From Acanthosepion esculentum (Eukaryota > Mollusca > Cephalopoda > Sepiida > Sepiidae): DNA of 64,000 bases. The stretch covers positions 81,415,863-81,479,862 of the forward strand of contig OZ038485.1 in assembly GCA_964036315.1 (NCBI GenBank). Direction: 5' to 3'. Made by a program: the position numbers and the translations under genes. Shown here one piece after another: positions 1 to 9,790 of the stretch. Position 1 is the first letter of the stretch. The number at the start of each line of letters is the position of its first letter. The notes below the pieces were generated by a model, which was not told where the DNA came from, did no database searches, and saw nothing but the letters and a program-made list of their open reading frames with translations.

Positions 1-344
1 TAATACGAAGCCGCGTATGGTACATGCATGATGGGGCTCCAACACATTTTACGTTAGCTTTCTCTAATATAGTCTTTCTGGCTATCCTTGCTGGTAATAG
101 AGTAAATTTCTCCTTCAAGTTTTGGCTTGATGTTTTGTATTGATTTAGTCTTTTATTGTTTTAGACGTAGTTGTGACAAATTTTATGTTAAGTTTAGATA
201 AATTCATTTCCATTGTTGTGCAACAGAGTTAATATGTAGAACAATATAGTTTTTGATTCGTTAGGTTTGCCAGGAGGGGCTACTTTTCTATTTTTATTTT
301 CTATTCTCCATTAGATCTTGTCTTACTTACATTTTTACATTATT

Positions 345-450
345 TACTTGGCCAAGTGGATAAAGGCGTTGGTCAGACACAGTGACTATACCCAAAGAGT
401 TTGTGAGTTCACTACCAGGCTACAACAGTGGTGAATAAAAACTGTTGATT
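345..450 (+). repeat. SINE-H tRNA-like head, truncated
   Basis: A tRNA-like segment with an A-box-like TGGCCAAGTGG near 348 and a B-box-like GAGTTCACTACC near 404. It resembles the heads at 21024-21090 (+) and 41174-41240 (-), where the head is followed by a hammerhead-like body. The body is not visible here, so this is a truncated copy. Confidence 0.5.
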
Positions 451-677
451 CCCGTAACACTGTGGTCCAAAATGTGAGTTTGTCCCATTCTGAAATATTC
501 TACACACACATATTTCAATCCTTCATGAGCTTCCGATACTTAACTATGATTAATTATGAACATATCATTTTCGCTTATGGTCAGTTTCATTACGATTCTT
601 CTATTAACAGTGAGATATCTTTAATCATTTCTAAGATACAACGATTCAAAGCTTAATCTGACAATTGGACAATTTTG

Positions 678-710
678 CCTAACCCTCATGTCGAATACGA
701 CGGGAGAGTC

Positions 711-773
<63 letters not shown>

Positions 774-790
774 GTGAACTCACTACGACG

Positions 791-848
<58 letters not shown>

Positions 849-965
849 CATACATATATATAGTGAACTCTCCCGTCGTATTCGACATGAGGGTTAAGCA
901 ATTCAGTTCACAGTACATATGATTTGATTATAGTGGTGAAGGCTTTGTCTTTTGTTTTTATATAC
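678..965. repeat. Inverted repeat around two (AT)n tracts
   Basis: A block at about 680-712 (CCCTCATGTCGAATACGACG) reappears inverted at 868-895. Between them lie two (AT)n tracts (about 714-767 and 795-843). The right arm continues to about 960 in a sequence shared with 10462-10570, which identifies a dispersed repeat family. Reading frames here only encode Tyr-Ile runs from (AT)n. Confidence 0.8.
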
Positions 966-1010
966 CATGTCCCGTCAGGATATAAGTGATCATGACTCTC
1001 TAGAGCTTCC
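960..1010 (-). repeat. LINE-A 3' end remnant
   Basis: On the minus strand, a short match to the LINE-A 3' terminus seen at 28915-28960 and 38284-38340 (sequence around ATGTCC...GGACG...GGAGAG). It is very short and is assigned only by resemblance. Confidence 0.3.
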
Positions 1011-1300
1011 TTCTCTTGTCTATATATTGCCATGACGTCTCGGGAAATATAGAAGAGTGGTTTCCAGATACCTTGTACACGGTTTTAAATTTAGAGTTGT
1101 CTCTCTCTTAGACTGACTACTATCAAAGCTAGTCTGCCCTTCGATTTAAATTATAGCTGCAGGCTAGGAGGCCAGTTATTCGAGTGGGATGATCATAAAA
1201 AAATACAACCAGCCAATTCCGATTGTTGCTGTTTGCCTGCTATTAGCATAATTAATTGATTGGTTGATTTTGTTTTCTACGGTTTATCAACCCTTCATAG
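1010..1300. other. No gene seen; weak SINE-like traces
   Basis: Nothing coding is visible. Around 1090-1170 there is a faint resemblance to the distal SINE-T body (compare 10650-10740). No promoter, tRNA or ORF could be supported. Confidence 0.4.
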
Positions 1301-1334
1301 TTTATTTAAAGCCAAAGCATTTTGAGGGCATTTC

Positions 1335-1500
1335 AAGAATAATTCTTTTTTTGGCGGGTAAATATTGGATTAAAGAGTTTTGAGAATAACTATGATTTTT
1401 CCAGATACAAGCCCTATTATTTAACCCATATCTGAGGGAGATTAATCCATACCTTTCGCGAGGATATTTGCGCGTAATTGAATGCACTGAACGTATCACA
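1335..1500 (-). repeat. SINE-T fragment
   Basis: Contains the SINE-T distal body in reverse orientation (compare 35230-35350 and 11760-11860): a taaatatt stretch, an atttaacccatatctgaggg-like segment, and the nearby 'cctttcgcgaggatatttgcgcgtaa' equivalent of the first body segment. Diverged and without a clear tRNA head. Confidence 0.55.
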
Positions 1501-1540
1501 AGCATGGTCTGTTTCCACTATCATTTTCCATTTATAGTCT

Positions 1541-1541
<1 letters not shown>

Positions 1542-1630
<89 letters not shown>
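1542..1630. repeat. (CT)n followed by (AT)n microsatellite
   Basis: CT dinucleotides run from about 1542 to 1573, followed directly by (AT)n to 1630. The tract abuts the palindrome starting at 1638. Confidence 0.95.
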
Positions 1631-1637
<7 letters not shown>

Positions 1638-1850
1638 GTGAACATTGAAGTCAACACTCAGAGGTGACATGCTGTTTCATGCTAGATGCAATTGTTAGAT
1701 CATCAGGCGGCCTGACGATTGCGTCTAGCATAAAACAGACTGTCGCCTCTGAGTGTTGACTTCAATGTTCACTTTTATATTTATATTTACATACACTCTA
1801 TCTCCGATATTGAGCACTTTATCCCATAAATATAACACACCTTAAAACTA
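1638..1850. repeat. 135 bp palindrome with hammerhead-like core
   Basis: 1638-1772 is an imperfect palindrome whose arms begin GTGAACATTGAAG and end CTTCAATGTTCAC. The flank to 1850 is shared with 10860-10950, so this is a dispersed family. On the plus strand the centre reads GGC (1709-1711), CTGACGA (1712-1718), a possible TGC/GCA stem (1720-1722/1728-1730), AAAAC (1732-1736), then ACA...TGTC ending at 1744, then GCC (1745-1747). This follows hammerhead order, but with A for the invariant G12 and a U-U pair at the base of stem II, so it is probably inactive. Confidence 0.6.
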
Positions 1851-1865
1851 TATTTCTTCATATGT

Positions 1866-1869
1866 GCGC

Positions 1870-1923
<54 letters not shown>

Positions 1924-2035
1924 AAAATAAATCCTAAAGAGCCAGTTTCTGGCTCTTTCGGATTTATTTTACACATACACGCACACACACACAGGATTTA
2001 TTTTATTTACCTTTGTTCTGCTTAGCGTATTGAGC
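1866..2035. repeat. (GT)n and adjoining hairpin
   Basis: A long GT tract (about 1871-1918) is followed by a hairpin, 1915-1990, whose arms contain GTAAAATAAATCC / GGATTTATTTTAC around AAGAGCCAG...CTGGCTCTT, ending in an (AC)n complement of the GT tract. The (GT)n/(AC)n pair therefore forms part of the stem. Confidence 0.8.
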
Positions 2036-2184
2036 ACTCTACGTTTTACCATAGTTACTCGTTTGTTTCTTTTTTTGGTGGGGTGGGGACTGGATATTTA
2101 AGACACTGGACGACTTTTTTGCCGTGATCGGATGTTTCGTGTTCTTTCTTTCATTTTTTTCCAATTTTTTCCTCGCATACTAAT

Positions 2185-2300
2185 GTTTTGTGCGTGAGTG
2201 AATATAATGAACCCGATTGAAATTTTGAACCCGCTTCTCCGATTTCCAGTTCCGAAATATTATCCATTACCCCACCGGCATATCCAAGCTTACAGCACCC
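2185..2300 (-). repeat. SINE-T tRNA head and proximal body
   Basis: Reads antisense: body (gtgagtgaatataatgaac) and then a tRNA-like head with a B-box-like region near 2218-2235 and the A-box side (attatccattaccccaccgg) near 2258-2278. This is the same order as 47760-47825 and 49795-49870. Confidence 0.65.
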
Positions 2301-2341
2301 GTATTTTCCAAACCTGTCACCCGTCTAGCTACTTGGTATTT

Positions 2342-2560
2342 ACCAGATCTCCCCACAAAGCGAGATGTGGCACAAGGCTGTTTTGACGTGGGTCTTTCCG
2401 AGCCCGTTAACTCAGGCAAAAACTCCCCGTAGGCCCCGTATACACGGGATCAGGTAACTGTCTACCTCCCCAAACCTGACTCTGCTCTTCAGCATAGCCT
2501 CGTCTAGCTTCCTCCCTATCCGAAGGCAGAGAGGCAAACAAACAGTATATCTCAAACTCA
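2342..2560 (-). repeat. GC-rich structured repeat, single copy
   Basis: Read on the minus strand this matches the unit present in tandem at 27735-28215: a GACGAGGCT block, CAGAGTC, GAGGTAGAC, a CCCGTG...CACGGG-like hairpin, a GGGA...TTTTTG spacer, a CGGGCTCGG block, and the terminal CCTTGTGCCACATC near 2350-2370. It is not coding. Confidence 0.7.
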
Positions 2561-2664
2561 GACTCACCAGGCCAGACTTTGCTTAACTTCGGTGATCGAA
2601 ACGGTATATCGACGTGATATAGTCGTAAACCGTGTTTTTGCGTGTGTGCTGTCAGTGCGCTTAA

Positions 2665-2674
2665 ATATATATAT

Positions 2675-2726
<52 letters not shown>

Positions 2727-2748
2727 CGTGTGTGTGCGTGTGTGTGTG
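2665..2748. repeat. (AT)n-(GT)n microsatellite
   Basis: AT dinucleotides to about 2709 grade into GT/GC dinucleotides to 2748. Overlapping reading frames in both directions are low complexity (YIYI, THTH, CVCV) and are not genes. Confidence 0.95.
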
Positions 2749-3047
2749 AAACATACTTTTGTGTCAGCCTAATCCATTCGACCAAGCGCTTACATTTTCT
2801 ATAAACAATTATTTGTTTTTCTCGCTCACACCACAACCTGGAACTTCCTTATCACAAGCAATTTACGTTGCATAAAAACAAATTAATAACTTTTTAACTC
2901 GACTATTGTCATTGACGAGCGTCAGTAAATTCATAATGGATAATTTACCGCTTTATAACGCACGCGCCCGCCAAACAGGCAGGGACATGCTCTGCTATAA
3001 ACGTTAGTTGGTGTTCTGCTCATAATCTAATGAGTTTACTTTATATA

Positions 3048-3883
3048 CAGGGTGCGAGGAATAAATTGTTACCATTTTATATATATTTTTTTAATTTCAC
3101 GCATGCGTGTAGTTGTTTTTGTTTGTCTCGACTGCAGAATATAGTAGGGTCAGTTGGGCAGCGCCTATGAGAAAAAAAGCACTTCACTCCGCCAGAACTT
3201 TGGAAATGGCAGGCTGTACTGCTTGGAATACGCACAGGATGCTCCAATACGAACATTTCAGGGTTTTTAGGTGTCAATCTGAGGAAAGTACAAAGTATTC
3301 GGAAAGAGTTGGATGATATATCCAGTCAACATCATGGTGTTTGGAATGATCACGAGTGATGGCGACGTTATGCCTCCATTCATCTTCCCACAGGTCCTCA
3401 GACTCAACACGGAGCCTTTCATCGAGTACCTTGAGGAGGTAGTGCTGCCCTGGGTCAAGAGGGTGGCTGCTGGAAGACCCTATTTCTGGCAACAGGACTC
3501 TAAACCATGTCACAGTCATGACTGTCAGACAATTTCTGCGACTACAACACCCCCTACATTTGGCCACCTAACTCCCGAGATTGCAACCCTTTTGATTATT
3601 ATGTGTGGGGCGCAGTTGAGCGAGAGACCAACAAAACTCCTTGTAACACTAAAGATGAACTGAAGGCAAGAATTCTCGCAGCATTCACCAACTTAAATAA
3701 GGAGACCGTCCAGAGGAGATGCAGGAGATTCCAAAATCATCTGGAGGCAGTGGTTGAAGCCAATGTCGATTCTATTAAAGATATTTTTGTGTAATTTTCG
3801 TAAATATATCTGTTAAAATGAGATGTCAGTGTTATTTTCATTTTTGCGTAATTTAGATGACAATTTATCCATCGCACCCTCTG
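3048..3883 (+). mobile_element. Deleted mariner element with TIRs and TA flanks
   Basis: The ends are inverted repeats (3048-3075 begins CAGGGTGCGAGGAATAAATT; 3857-3883 is its diverged complement ending CACCCTCTG), each flanked by TA (3046-3047 and 3884-3885), as expected for Tc1/mariner insertion. At about 836 bp it is shorter than the roughly 1.3 kb of autonomous mariners. The HTH-encoding part of the transposase is missing or unrecognisable. It is a dead copy. Confidence 0.88.
3313..3794 (+). pseudogene. mariner transposase, C-terminal half, frameshifted
   Basis: Encodes the catalytic and C-terminal part of a mariner (DD34D-type) transposase, the nuclear enzyme that cuts and pastes the element. 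Visible: an MVFG...SDGDVMPPFIF segment, the QQDS motif holding the second aspartate (about 3490-3501), then in another frame a WPPNSRDCNPFDYYVWG-like block with the third aspartate near 3594, followed by GAVERETNKTPCNTKDELK. The last block is read by a frame beginning at about 3556 and overlapping the end of the first, so at least one indel lies between the two aspartates. The first catalytic aspartate and the DNA-binding N-terminus are not seen. It lies inside the TIR-bounded element 3048-3883. Confidence 0.88.
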
Positions 3884-3889
3884 TATTAC

Positions 3890-4178
3890 GAAGGCCTTAT
3901 TCTTTTGTTGGCGGAAAAAGGGTGATTATAGAAAAATAAATAGCGCCGCGGATACCGAAAACATTTGACTAAACAAACCTATTCACAAGAAACGACGATA
4001 TCAAATACAGTTACGGTTAATATGAAACAATTAGACCGAAATATGATTTTATAAAATGTATCCGACAATTAACTATCTATTTCAATCGGGCACATTTTTA
4101 AAACGTTGATACAAATTTATATTTATTACTTAATTATGTTACAAAACAAATAGATTTATAAATATTACGTCAAAGCTT
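3890..4178. other. AT-rich, nothing recognised
   Basis: AT-rich sequence between the mariner element and the antisense transposase remnant. No ORF, RNA gene or repeat match was recognised. Confidence 0.5.
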
Positions 4179-4425
4179 CATTGAAAATTTCCATCATGTG
4201 TTTGGTCTGTATCCCTGTTAATTTCAAATCTATCCTTATCGTTGCGAAACACATTTTGGAGTATTTCAGGAGTTATCTCCTGCACTGCTAACTGAATGCG
4301 TTGTCTGAGCTCAGCTAAACCATTGATCTTTTGGCGATAAACCTTTGAAATCCCATGCAAATAAATCCACTGAGTGGGGATCAACAAAGATGCGTTTGTT
4401 GAGATCCGTCCACCAGGTTGTTGTC
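4178..4425 (-). pseudogene. Tc1/mariner-type transposase C-terminal remnant
   Basis: On the minus strand the frame ending at 4178 reads ...LAELRQRIQLAVQEITPEI followed by LQNVFRN. This resembles the conserved tail of IS630/Tc1/mariner transposases (the ELKQRIRQAIQEITPEML-type segment before the C-terminus). Just upstream, near 4335-4385, another frame gives a degraded SPDLTPLDFFLWG-like block (DPHSVDLFAWDFK), so a frameshift separates the catalytic motif from the tail. The part of the reading frame upstream of about 4425 is non-homologous. No TIR was found. Confidence 0.6.
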
Positions 4426-4433
4426 GTGATCCG

Positions 4434-5117
4434 AGTGTCATGATTCCAACACATCTTTTAAATGAAACATAAAAAAAGGTTATTTTCTGAAAGAAAAGTA
4501 AAAATTGAACGTCAGTTGAAATTACATTTATATATTCTTTACAGAACAATAATAATAAAATGTTCAATTTCCCTTGGATTGAAATTTGTTTTATAAAGTA
4601 ATTAAGTGTTCTTAGGGCGGTGTAACATGTGTAAACAGACTTATTTCATGACGGTCAGCCTAATGTGTTTTTTGAGTTCCTAGGCAAAGGCTTAGTCGGC
4701 GGCTGACGGTTAATACCTTCTAACAAGTCTTTAGTCGGTGGGTGCTGGCTGTCATCTGTGTGTGTGTGTGCGTGTGTATCACGTGTAGATCAAACTGGCC
4801 CGAAATTGTTTTGAGCCCCGAGAAGTGGTAAGCTTTTATTTTTATAATCATAAGTGTTCGAAATCTAATTTCACATAGAGGTGTGAAATTTTGGAATACA
4901 AGATTTTCATTAGTTAGATAATAATTTCACAGCGGCTTGCGAAAATCTTTTACTCGAATTTGCGGGAGTGGTGACAGGGTTTGTTATTGTTATTTTCTAA
5001 ATAGTCGAAAAATAACACGTGGTAGGTCTACAACTACGTCCGCAAGTATTTTAACAACATTTGCCCCGACAATGATGATTTATCTAACAGACCTTCTGAT
5101 GCGATTTTATTGGTTGA
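4434..5117. repeat. Long direct repeat, copy 1
   Basis: Shared in the same orientation with 12243-12897. Matching landmarks include CACATCTTTTAAATGAAACAT (4448 and about 12261), the AAATCTAATTTCACATAGAG block (4861 and about 12681), and the CTACAACTACGTCCGCAAG block (5028 and about 12812). Small indels separate the copies. Non-coding; no TIR or LTR end was recognised. Confidence 0.85.
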
Positions 5118-5219
5118 AAAAATATAGATAAAATTTAATTCCTATACGTTCTTGTGCATTTATTATTGATAGAAGCTCTGAAAGGCAAGGAAAATAGAAT
5201 TATTAAAAAATTATAAAGT

Positions 5220-5375
5220 ATTAAACAAAACTAAAAATGTATACACTTCTATCACATATTATCTACTGTCCTCCTGATTACTGTTTTTCTAATTCTTCCA
5301 CACTCAGTAGCCCCCTGTGTCTTAGTAGCGTTACTGCTTTGCTTGGGGTGAAATCTATTAAACAAATGTATTAAA
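5220..5375 (+). repeat. LINE-B 3' terminus
   Basis: Contains the 3' UTR landmarks shared by LINE-B copies elsewhere (31990-32115, 41930-42060): CTAATTCTTCCACACTCAGTA, GTCTTAGTAGCG, GCTTTGCTTGGGGTGAAA, then a terminal ATTAAACAAATG. No coding part remains. Confidence 0.7.
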
Positions 5376-5414
5376 CATGATGAAAAGAAATAAAAATAAG
5401 TTTTTTAAAAAAAT

Positions 5415-5690
5415 GTCCGATTTCACTGAAGTTCGGTGGAGGATTGAGGAATCGGAGAGCCGAGTTCGAATACCACTCGAATCCATTATATTCACTTACG
5501 TGCTAATACCGTTCGGAAAGGTACGAATCCTCTTCTTCTCCCCCCAGCTATGGGTAAATAGCAGAACAGACCGGGTTCTATAGCCTTTGTCTACCAGAGA
5601 AAGTAATGGCAACCTACTGCGGGAAAAAATCTGATACATGATACATGATCGTCTAAGCGTGTATCACGCATGGCACATAACTGAACTGAG
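5415..5690 (+). repeat. SINE-T (tRNA-derived SINE), near full length
   Basis: The head is tRNA-like: GGTGGAGGATTGAGG as the A-box region and GAGTTCGAATACC (about 5462-5474) as the B box of an internal Pol III promoter. The body follows: CACTTACGTGCTAATACC, GGTACGAATCCTC, CTATGGGTAAATAGCAG, CTACCAGAGAAAGTAATGG, and a GTGTATCACGCATGGCAC end near 5660-5680. This is the best copy for defining the family in this window. Confidence 0.8.
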
Positions 5691-5699
5691 TAGTTCAAT

Positions 5700-5890
5700 C
5701 TGGGAAATTCTATATGAAGAAGGATGTTCGCGGAGCGTAGTATTATCACCGCGAATTTGCGTGCCGAGTTCAAATTCCAACCGAAATCAATTGTATTCAC
5801 TTTGGCGCAAATACCTTTTGATATGTACGAATCTATCTCTTCTTCCCGGGACGTGGGGCTTAATAGCAGAGCGGATATGGCTTTTGTAAG
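5700..5890 (+). repeat. SINE-T second copy, diverged
   Basis: Immediately follows the first copy. It shows the B-box-like GAGTTCAAATTCC (5767-5779), then TGTATTCACTTTGGCGC, a GGGGCTTAATAGCAG block and other SINE-T body marks. Reading frames over it are not coding. Confidence 0.65.
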
Positions 5891-5929
5891 CAGACACAAC
5901 AGGAGAAGAAAACTCTGATTTTACAGACT

Positions 5930-6172
5930 GGGTGGATATGGGGCTAGTCCGTGAAAAGTTACTGTATTTTGTTCCTTATAAGACGCTTCGACGTATTAGG
6001 TGCACTGACCCCAAATTTTGCATAAAGAAATCCGAAAAAAAGGATTTTCCTTGTATTCTCCCTAATTTTATATACTGAGTAACATATTTCAGCATTACAA
6101 ATTAATCACAGACCGAGAAGAAATACCAAATTCATGGTAACTATTTAGAATATAACTAGAAGAGAAGATTTG
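5930..6172. other. No feature recognised
   Basis: AT-rich, non-coding in all frames; no repeat match was recognised. Confidence 0.4.
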
Positions 6173-6505
6173 TGACTCAAAAAACACCCGTTGTCACTTT
6201 TGTGATGTCAGCGAATACTCGTTGTCACTTTATAGTGACGCCGTTGAACAATACTGGTGTCAGACGCCTTCGAATGACACTCGCACTAACAGTGCCGAAA
6301 AGTAACCACCGAATAGTCACCCGCATAGTGATCAGTATAGAGAACTAGTATACTGAATAGAGTAGAGAATAGCGGTCCGTAATATTATAGAGAATAGAGT
6401 AAAATTTGACACACGTTACCTCCCATATATGCGTTTCCGCTATGGTCACGTGGTCTAATAAATTCAATAATGGGATCGCCTGTGTTTGCTCACTGGCGAT
6501 CTATG
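6172..6505 (+). repeat. Element E (unclassified repeat)
   Basis: Matches, inverted, 11505-12175. Shared marks include CGTTGTCACTTTTGTGATGTC (near 6189), GAATAGAGTAGAGAATAGCG (about 6354), and GGGATCGCCTGTGTTTGCTC at the right edge (6472-6491). The inverted copy is longer and holds a nested SINE. No ORF; probably a non-autonomous element, class unknown. Confidence 0.75.
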
Positions 6506-6757
6506 TTCAAACTCAAGTGTCGGCAGCGACACTTTATTCCTATATAACAAGAAGTTAGATCGGATATCCCTGGAGCCTAACCTTTCTACAGCTTGAAATC
6601 TTCATTAATCGTGACGAATTCATCACAAACCAGGATGGAGCACTAATGTTAAATTAGATACAGTGCTCAGAATCAGATGTAACTAGGGAGCTGACGCTCA
6701 CCGCACACGTAAACATTTCCGGGTGTACCAGCGTGTTAGTTCAGATCACAACAGACG
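6505..6757. other. Unassigned spacer before LINE-B
   Basis: No ORF or repeat could be recognised. It may include the decayed 5' continuation of the LINE-B copy that follows. Confidence 0.3.
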
Positions 6758-7500
6758 CCTATATTATGCCTGCTCGCAGTAACTGTAAACGTGTTCTCAA
6801 AGAGACTAACTCTTTGTTTGCCGATAGAATGAGGCCCCGTATAGCCTCCACACAACTTTGGGTCTTGTGATTACTGGCAGTTCTGTAATAGTGTGTTAAA
6901 CAAGAATATTTAATTTATTCTTCCACTCATTTGAAGGTGTTAAAATCTTCTGCTGATAAAGCAGAATGCTTTGCTCGTAAATTCTTTTCAAATTCTACAC
7001 TTGACTCATCTAGAGTATCTTTCTTTGACTTTACACTGAGTCTCTACTGTGTGATTTGCATATATCTCCATCCATGGTTTCTGTGATCATCTCTAAACTG
7101 GATCTTCACAAAGCATTCAGGCTTGACGGTATCTCTGAAATAGTCCTACAGAAATGTGCTCATGAAATGGTTCCTGTTCTCTTTAAACTCTACAACAAAT
7201 GCCTTGCTGCTTCTTGCTTTCTGGTTTGTTGGAACTCAGGCGAACTGTCTGATTCTTCTAATTATTAATCTATTAGCTTTCTACCTCTTTTTGGCAACAA
7301 GTCCTACAGGTTCTAATCAACTTCTAATTGGTTAAACATCTCACCTCACAGGATCTTCTTTCAAACAAACAATATGGCTTTCACTTCTCTAGGTCAAGTG
7401 CTGATGTGTTAACAGTTATTGCTGAAAGATTCTGTCAAGCTTTAGATAATAATGCTGAAGCTTGGTCTGATTACAACAGACACCTGATTGTGTAATAATC
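6757..7500 (+). pseudogene. LINE-B reverse transcriptase fragment, copy 1
   Basis: LINE-B is a CR1/L2-like non-LTR retrotransposon. Its ORF2 polymerase copies its own RNA at the nuclear target site. Here an upstream linker segment is followed by a palm-entry block (SKLDLHKAF...DGISEIVLQKCAHEM, about 7090-7165), a SGELSDSSNY block with its following I-S-F-L-P residues interrupted by a stop (near 7268), and, after a frame change, LTSQDLLSNKQYGF..SRSADVLTVIAE (near 7340-7430). The A-motif (ALDISKAFD) and YADD box are absent before the copy breaks off near 7500. Multiple stops and frameshifts; it is not functional. Confidence 0.75.
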
Positions 7501-7559
7501 GTTAACAAACATGCCCTCAATGTGGTTAAGTCTTTGGTAGAATGGGGCACCATTTAGCT

Positions 7560-7883
7560 TCTAATAAGTGTGGTTTTCATTACTACTGGCAGCTCTGTAA
7601 GTGTGTTAAATAGGGTAAGTCCTATACCTCCTGTTTTCACTCAATTTGTGGAGTTATCTTTTGTTGATTAACCTGAATGCTTTGCTCGTAAATTCTCTTC
7701 TAATTCTACAATTGACTCATCTGGAGTATCTTTACCTGACTTTCCACTCATAAATGACTCTTTCTTGAGTGATATGCATATAACTTCGTCCATATTTTCT
7801 GTCAACATCTCTAAACTGGTTCTTCAAGAGGCATGTGATCGTCTATAAGAAATGAGATCCTGAACTGGCTCCTTCGGCTATAG
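7560..7883 (+). pseudogene. LINE-B copy 2, 5' piece before an insertion
   Basis: Repeats the linker seen in copy 1 (CATTACTACTGGCAGCTCTG, AATGCTTTGCTCGTAAATTC) and enters the same RT block in decayed form, breaking off near 7883 after AGAAATGAGATCCTGAACTGG. The remaining polymerase continues at 8457, so 7884-8456 looks inserted; about 75 bp of LINE-B is also missing. Confidence 0.65.
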
Positions 7884-8045
7884 GACACAGGGTGGCAAAA
7901 CACCGTATTTACTATAGAAATCACCATAACAATTCCTAATCTGTGGTGAGCATAACCCTATACTCCTCAGGGTAACCGACAGTGTCAACTTACGCATATA
8001 TAAAGGAGCTGATATTTTAATATCGTAAGATTATGCACTACTCAG
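7884..8045. other. Unassigned part of the insertion in LINE-B
   Basis: Lies between LINE-B and antisense LINE-A. No ORF or family resemblance was recognised. Confidence 0.35.
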
Positions 8046-8049
8046 TACG

Positions 8050-8456
8050 TCATTATATGGGGTTACGACGTGGGTGATAATTGCTCTCCACAACTTCCTG
8101 TCCTTTGTAGCTCTTAGCAGTTTATCTTTTCGCTTTCTCTCCTAAACCTAAACACAAACTAGTTAAGTAGGTTATTCTCTGCTTTCTTCTGTCCCTTTTA
8201 CCTTCAGCTCACTCTGTGAGTGTTAAATTTCCGAAGTCCTCTTTCCTCTTATAGTGTCCTAGAAATTTCAGTTGTCTCTTCCTGATTCTAAGTATATCTC
8301 CTTTTGGTTTCCATTTTCTCTAAAACTTCATCGTTGCTCACATGTTTAGTCCATGGTATTCTCAGCACGCTTCTGTAGAACCGAATTTCTACTGCTTCAA
8401 GGCTCTTCATCTATAAGGACATTCACAGCCATATAGGACTGATATTACATAACAGC
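8050..8456 (-). pseudogene. LINE-A 3' end, antisense, inside LINE-B
   Basis: On the minus strand this shows the LINE-A C-terminal region in the order found at 51085-51480: a CTGTCCTTTGTAGCTC block, the CCTAGAAATTTCA...TCTCTTCCTGATT block, AAAACTTCATCGTTG, TAGTCCATGGTATTCTCAGC, GAACCGAATTTCTA, and finally ATAGGACTGATATTACATAACAG. The last piece is the same sequence that builds the satellite at 51.4-58.3 kb. The junction with LINE-B at 8456/8457 is abrupt. Confidence 0.7.
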
Positions 8457-9530
8457 CTCTGACTCCTCAAATTATGGCCCTATTTGTCTCTTACTGCTTT
8501 TCGGCAAGGTATTCGAGACTCCAATCAATGCTGAAGTTGTTAAGCATGTTACTTTTCACGACCTCCTCTCGGACAAACAACATGGCTTCCGTTACACCAG
8601 GTCGACCGCTGATGTGTTAATGGCTATTACATAATATGTATATGAAGCTCTTGATAATAACGGCGAAGCTCAAGCTGTGGCCCTAGATATATTGAAGGCG
8701 TTTAACACGCTGGTCTACTACACAAGCTCCATGGCTACGGTATCACAGGATGAACATTTGATTTAATCCAATCGTTCCTATTAAATTGTGAAATGAAGGT
8801 CGTTTTGAACAGGCTCGCTTCCAGATCTTTTCACACGAACGTAGGTGTCCCCCTCTAGGCTCTATACAGGGCCCTACGTTGTTTCTGATCTTCATCAGTT
8901 TCCAACTAGGTATTTTTGCAAATGAGACTAGCATTTAATCCCGTCTCAACAGAAAATCCAACAGATCTGACAAAGTAAACCTGGCTGCTGCTCTTGAAAA
9001 GTACCTCCAATAAGTGGTTTACTGGGACAGGAAATGGATTGTAAATTTTAACGCCTCCAAAACAAAACTGCTTTCATTTAACCACCATAGAGAACCCTTT
9101 CTGTCTGCAAATCAGCATGGCTGACGCTAGACTCCTGAAGAGCAACACCTTGCGCCTTTTGGCCTCAACTGACTTGAAGTGCAGCGACTACAGCGAATGA
9201 ATAGCTGCATCCACTGCAAGGAAAGTTGGGTCATTGTGTCCTGACAGAAACCTTTTCTCATCTTTCACTTTTACAAGTCTACCATTCGTCCATGCATTAA
9301 ATACTATTGCAATATCTGGTCTGGTGCTCCTGCTATTTATCTCGAGGTTCTTGAGAAAACCCAACGAAGGATCTGTAATGTAATCGTTTTTGACCAGGCA
9401 TATCGACTTCAGTCACTTTCTCACCGACGTGAAGTGGCTCGCCCTCTGTTCTTTCTACAAATATTTCCATGGCAATAGGTATTCCACACTGACGATATGC
9501 TACGAATTGTGAAATGGTGTAAGAGACATG
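8457..9530 (+). pseudogene. LINE-B copy 2, RT core to C-terminus
   Basis: Restarts at SDSSNYGPI (8460) and continues through LLSDKQHGFRYTRSTADVL (near 8568-8625), motif A as ALDILKAFNTL (about 8683-8712; the catalytic aspartate of the usual KAFD is Asn), GYGI, QSFLF, and a GSIQGPTLFLIF block (about 8860-8895; usual PQGSVLGP). YADD is not intact. After 9000 follow the NFNASKTKLLSFN, MADA, LAS-type thumb region, then the C-terminal IYKSTIRPCI..YCNIWSG.., and the Q-RRICNVI block near 9360. Many stops; a pseudogene. The reading frame on the opposite strand is a shadow. Confidence 0.75.
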
Positions 9531-9539
9531 GCGCAAATT

Positions 9540-9780
9540 TTACTGTAGAAGACCTTGCGATGAAGGCACTCACTGGACATTTACGTCGTAGTGAATTATT
9601 TCTCCTTTGATCAGAGTAGGATTTTTTTATGTCAAAATTGTGGCCAGTTTCCTTACAGTGGGTGGAATACCTGCTTACAAAAGTGAAGGAGAATGAAACA
9701 AAAAGACTCTAAATGAATTCGGCTAGATAAAAAAAAAAAATTCCCAGCATCCCTCGTTCATGCGCACGTGTAGTCCTACC
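9540..9780. other. No feature recognised
   Basis: Spacer between the LINE-B end and the hammerhead-like motif; no ORF of note. Confidence 0.35.
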
Positions 9781-9790
9781 AATATAACAC

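Noticed and set aside
709..918. Tyr-Ile reading frames here and at 10307, 12893, 16626, 49256 and 49411
   Set aside because: Translations of (AT)n microsatellites in either direction.
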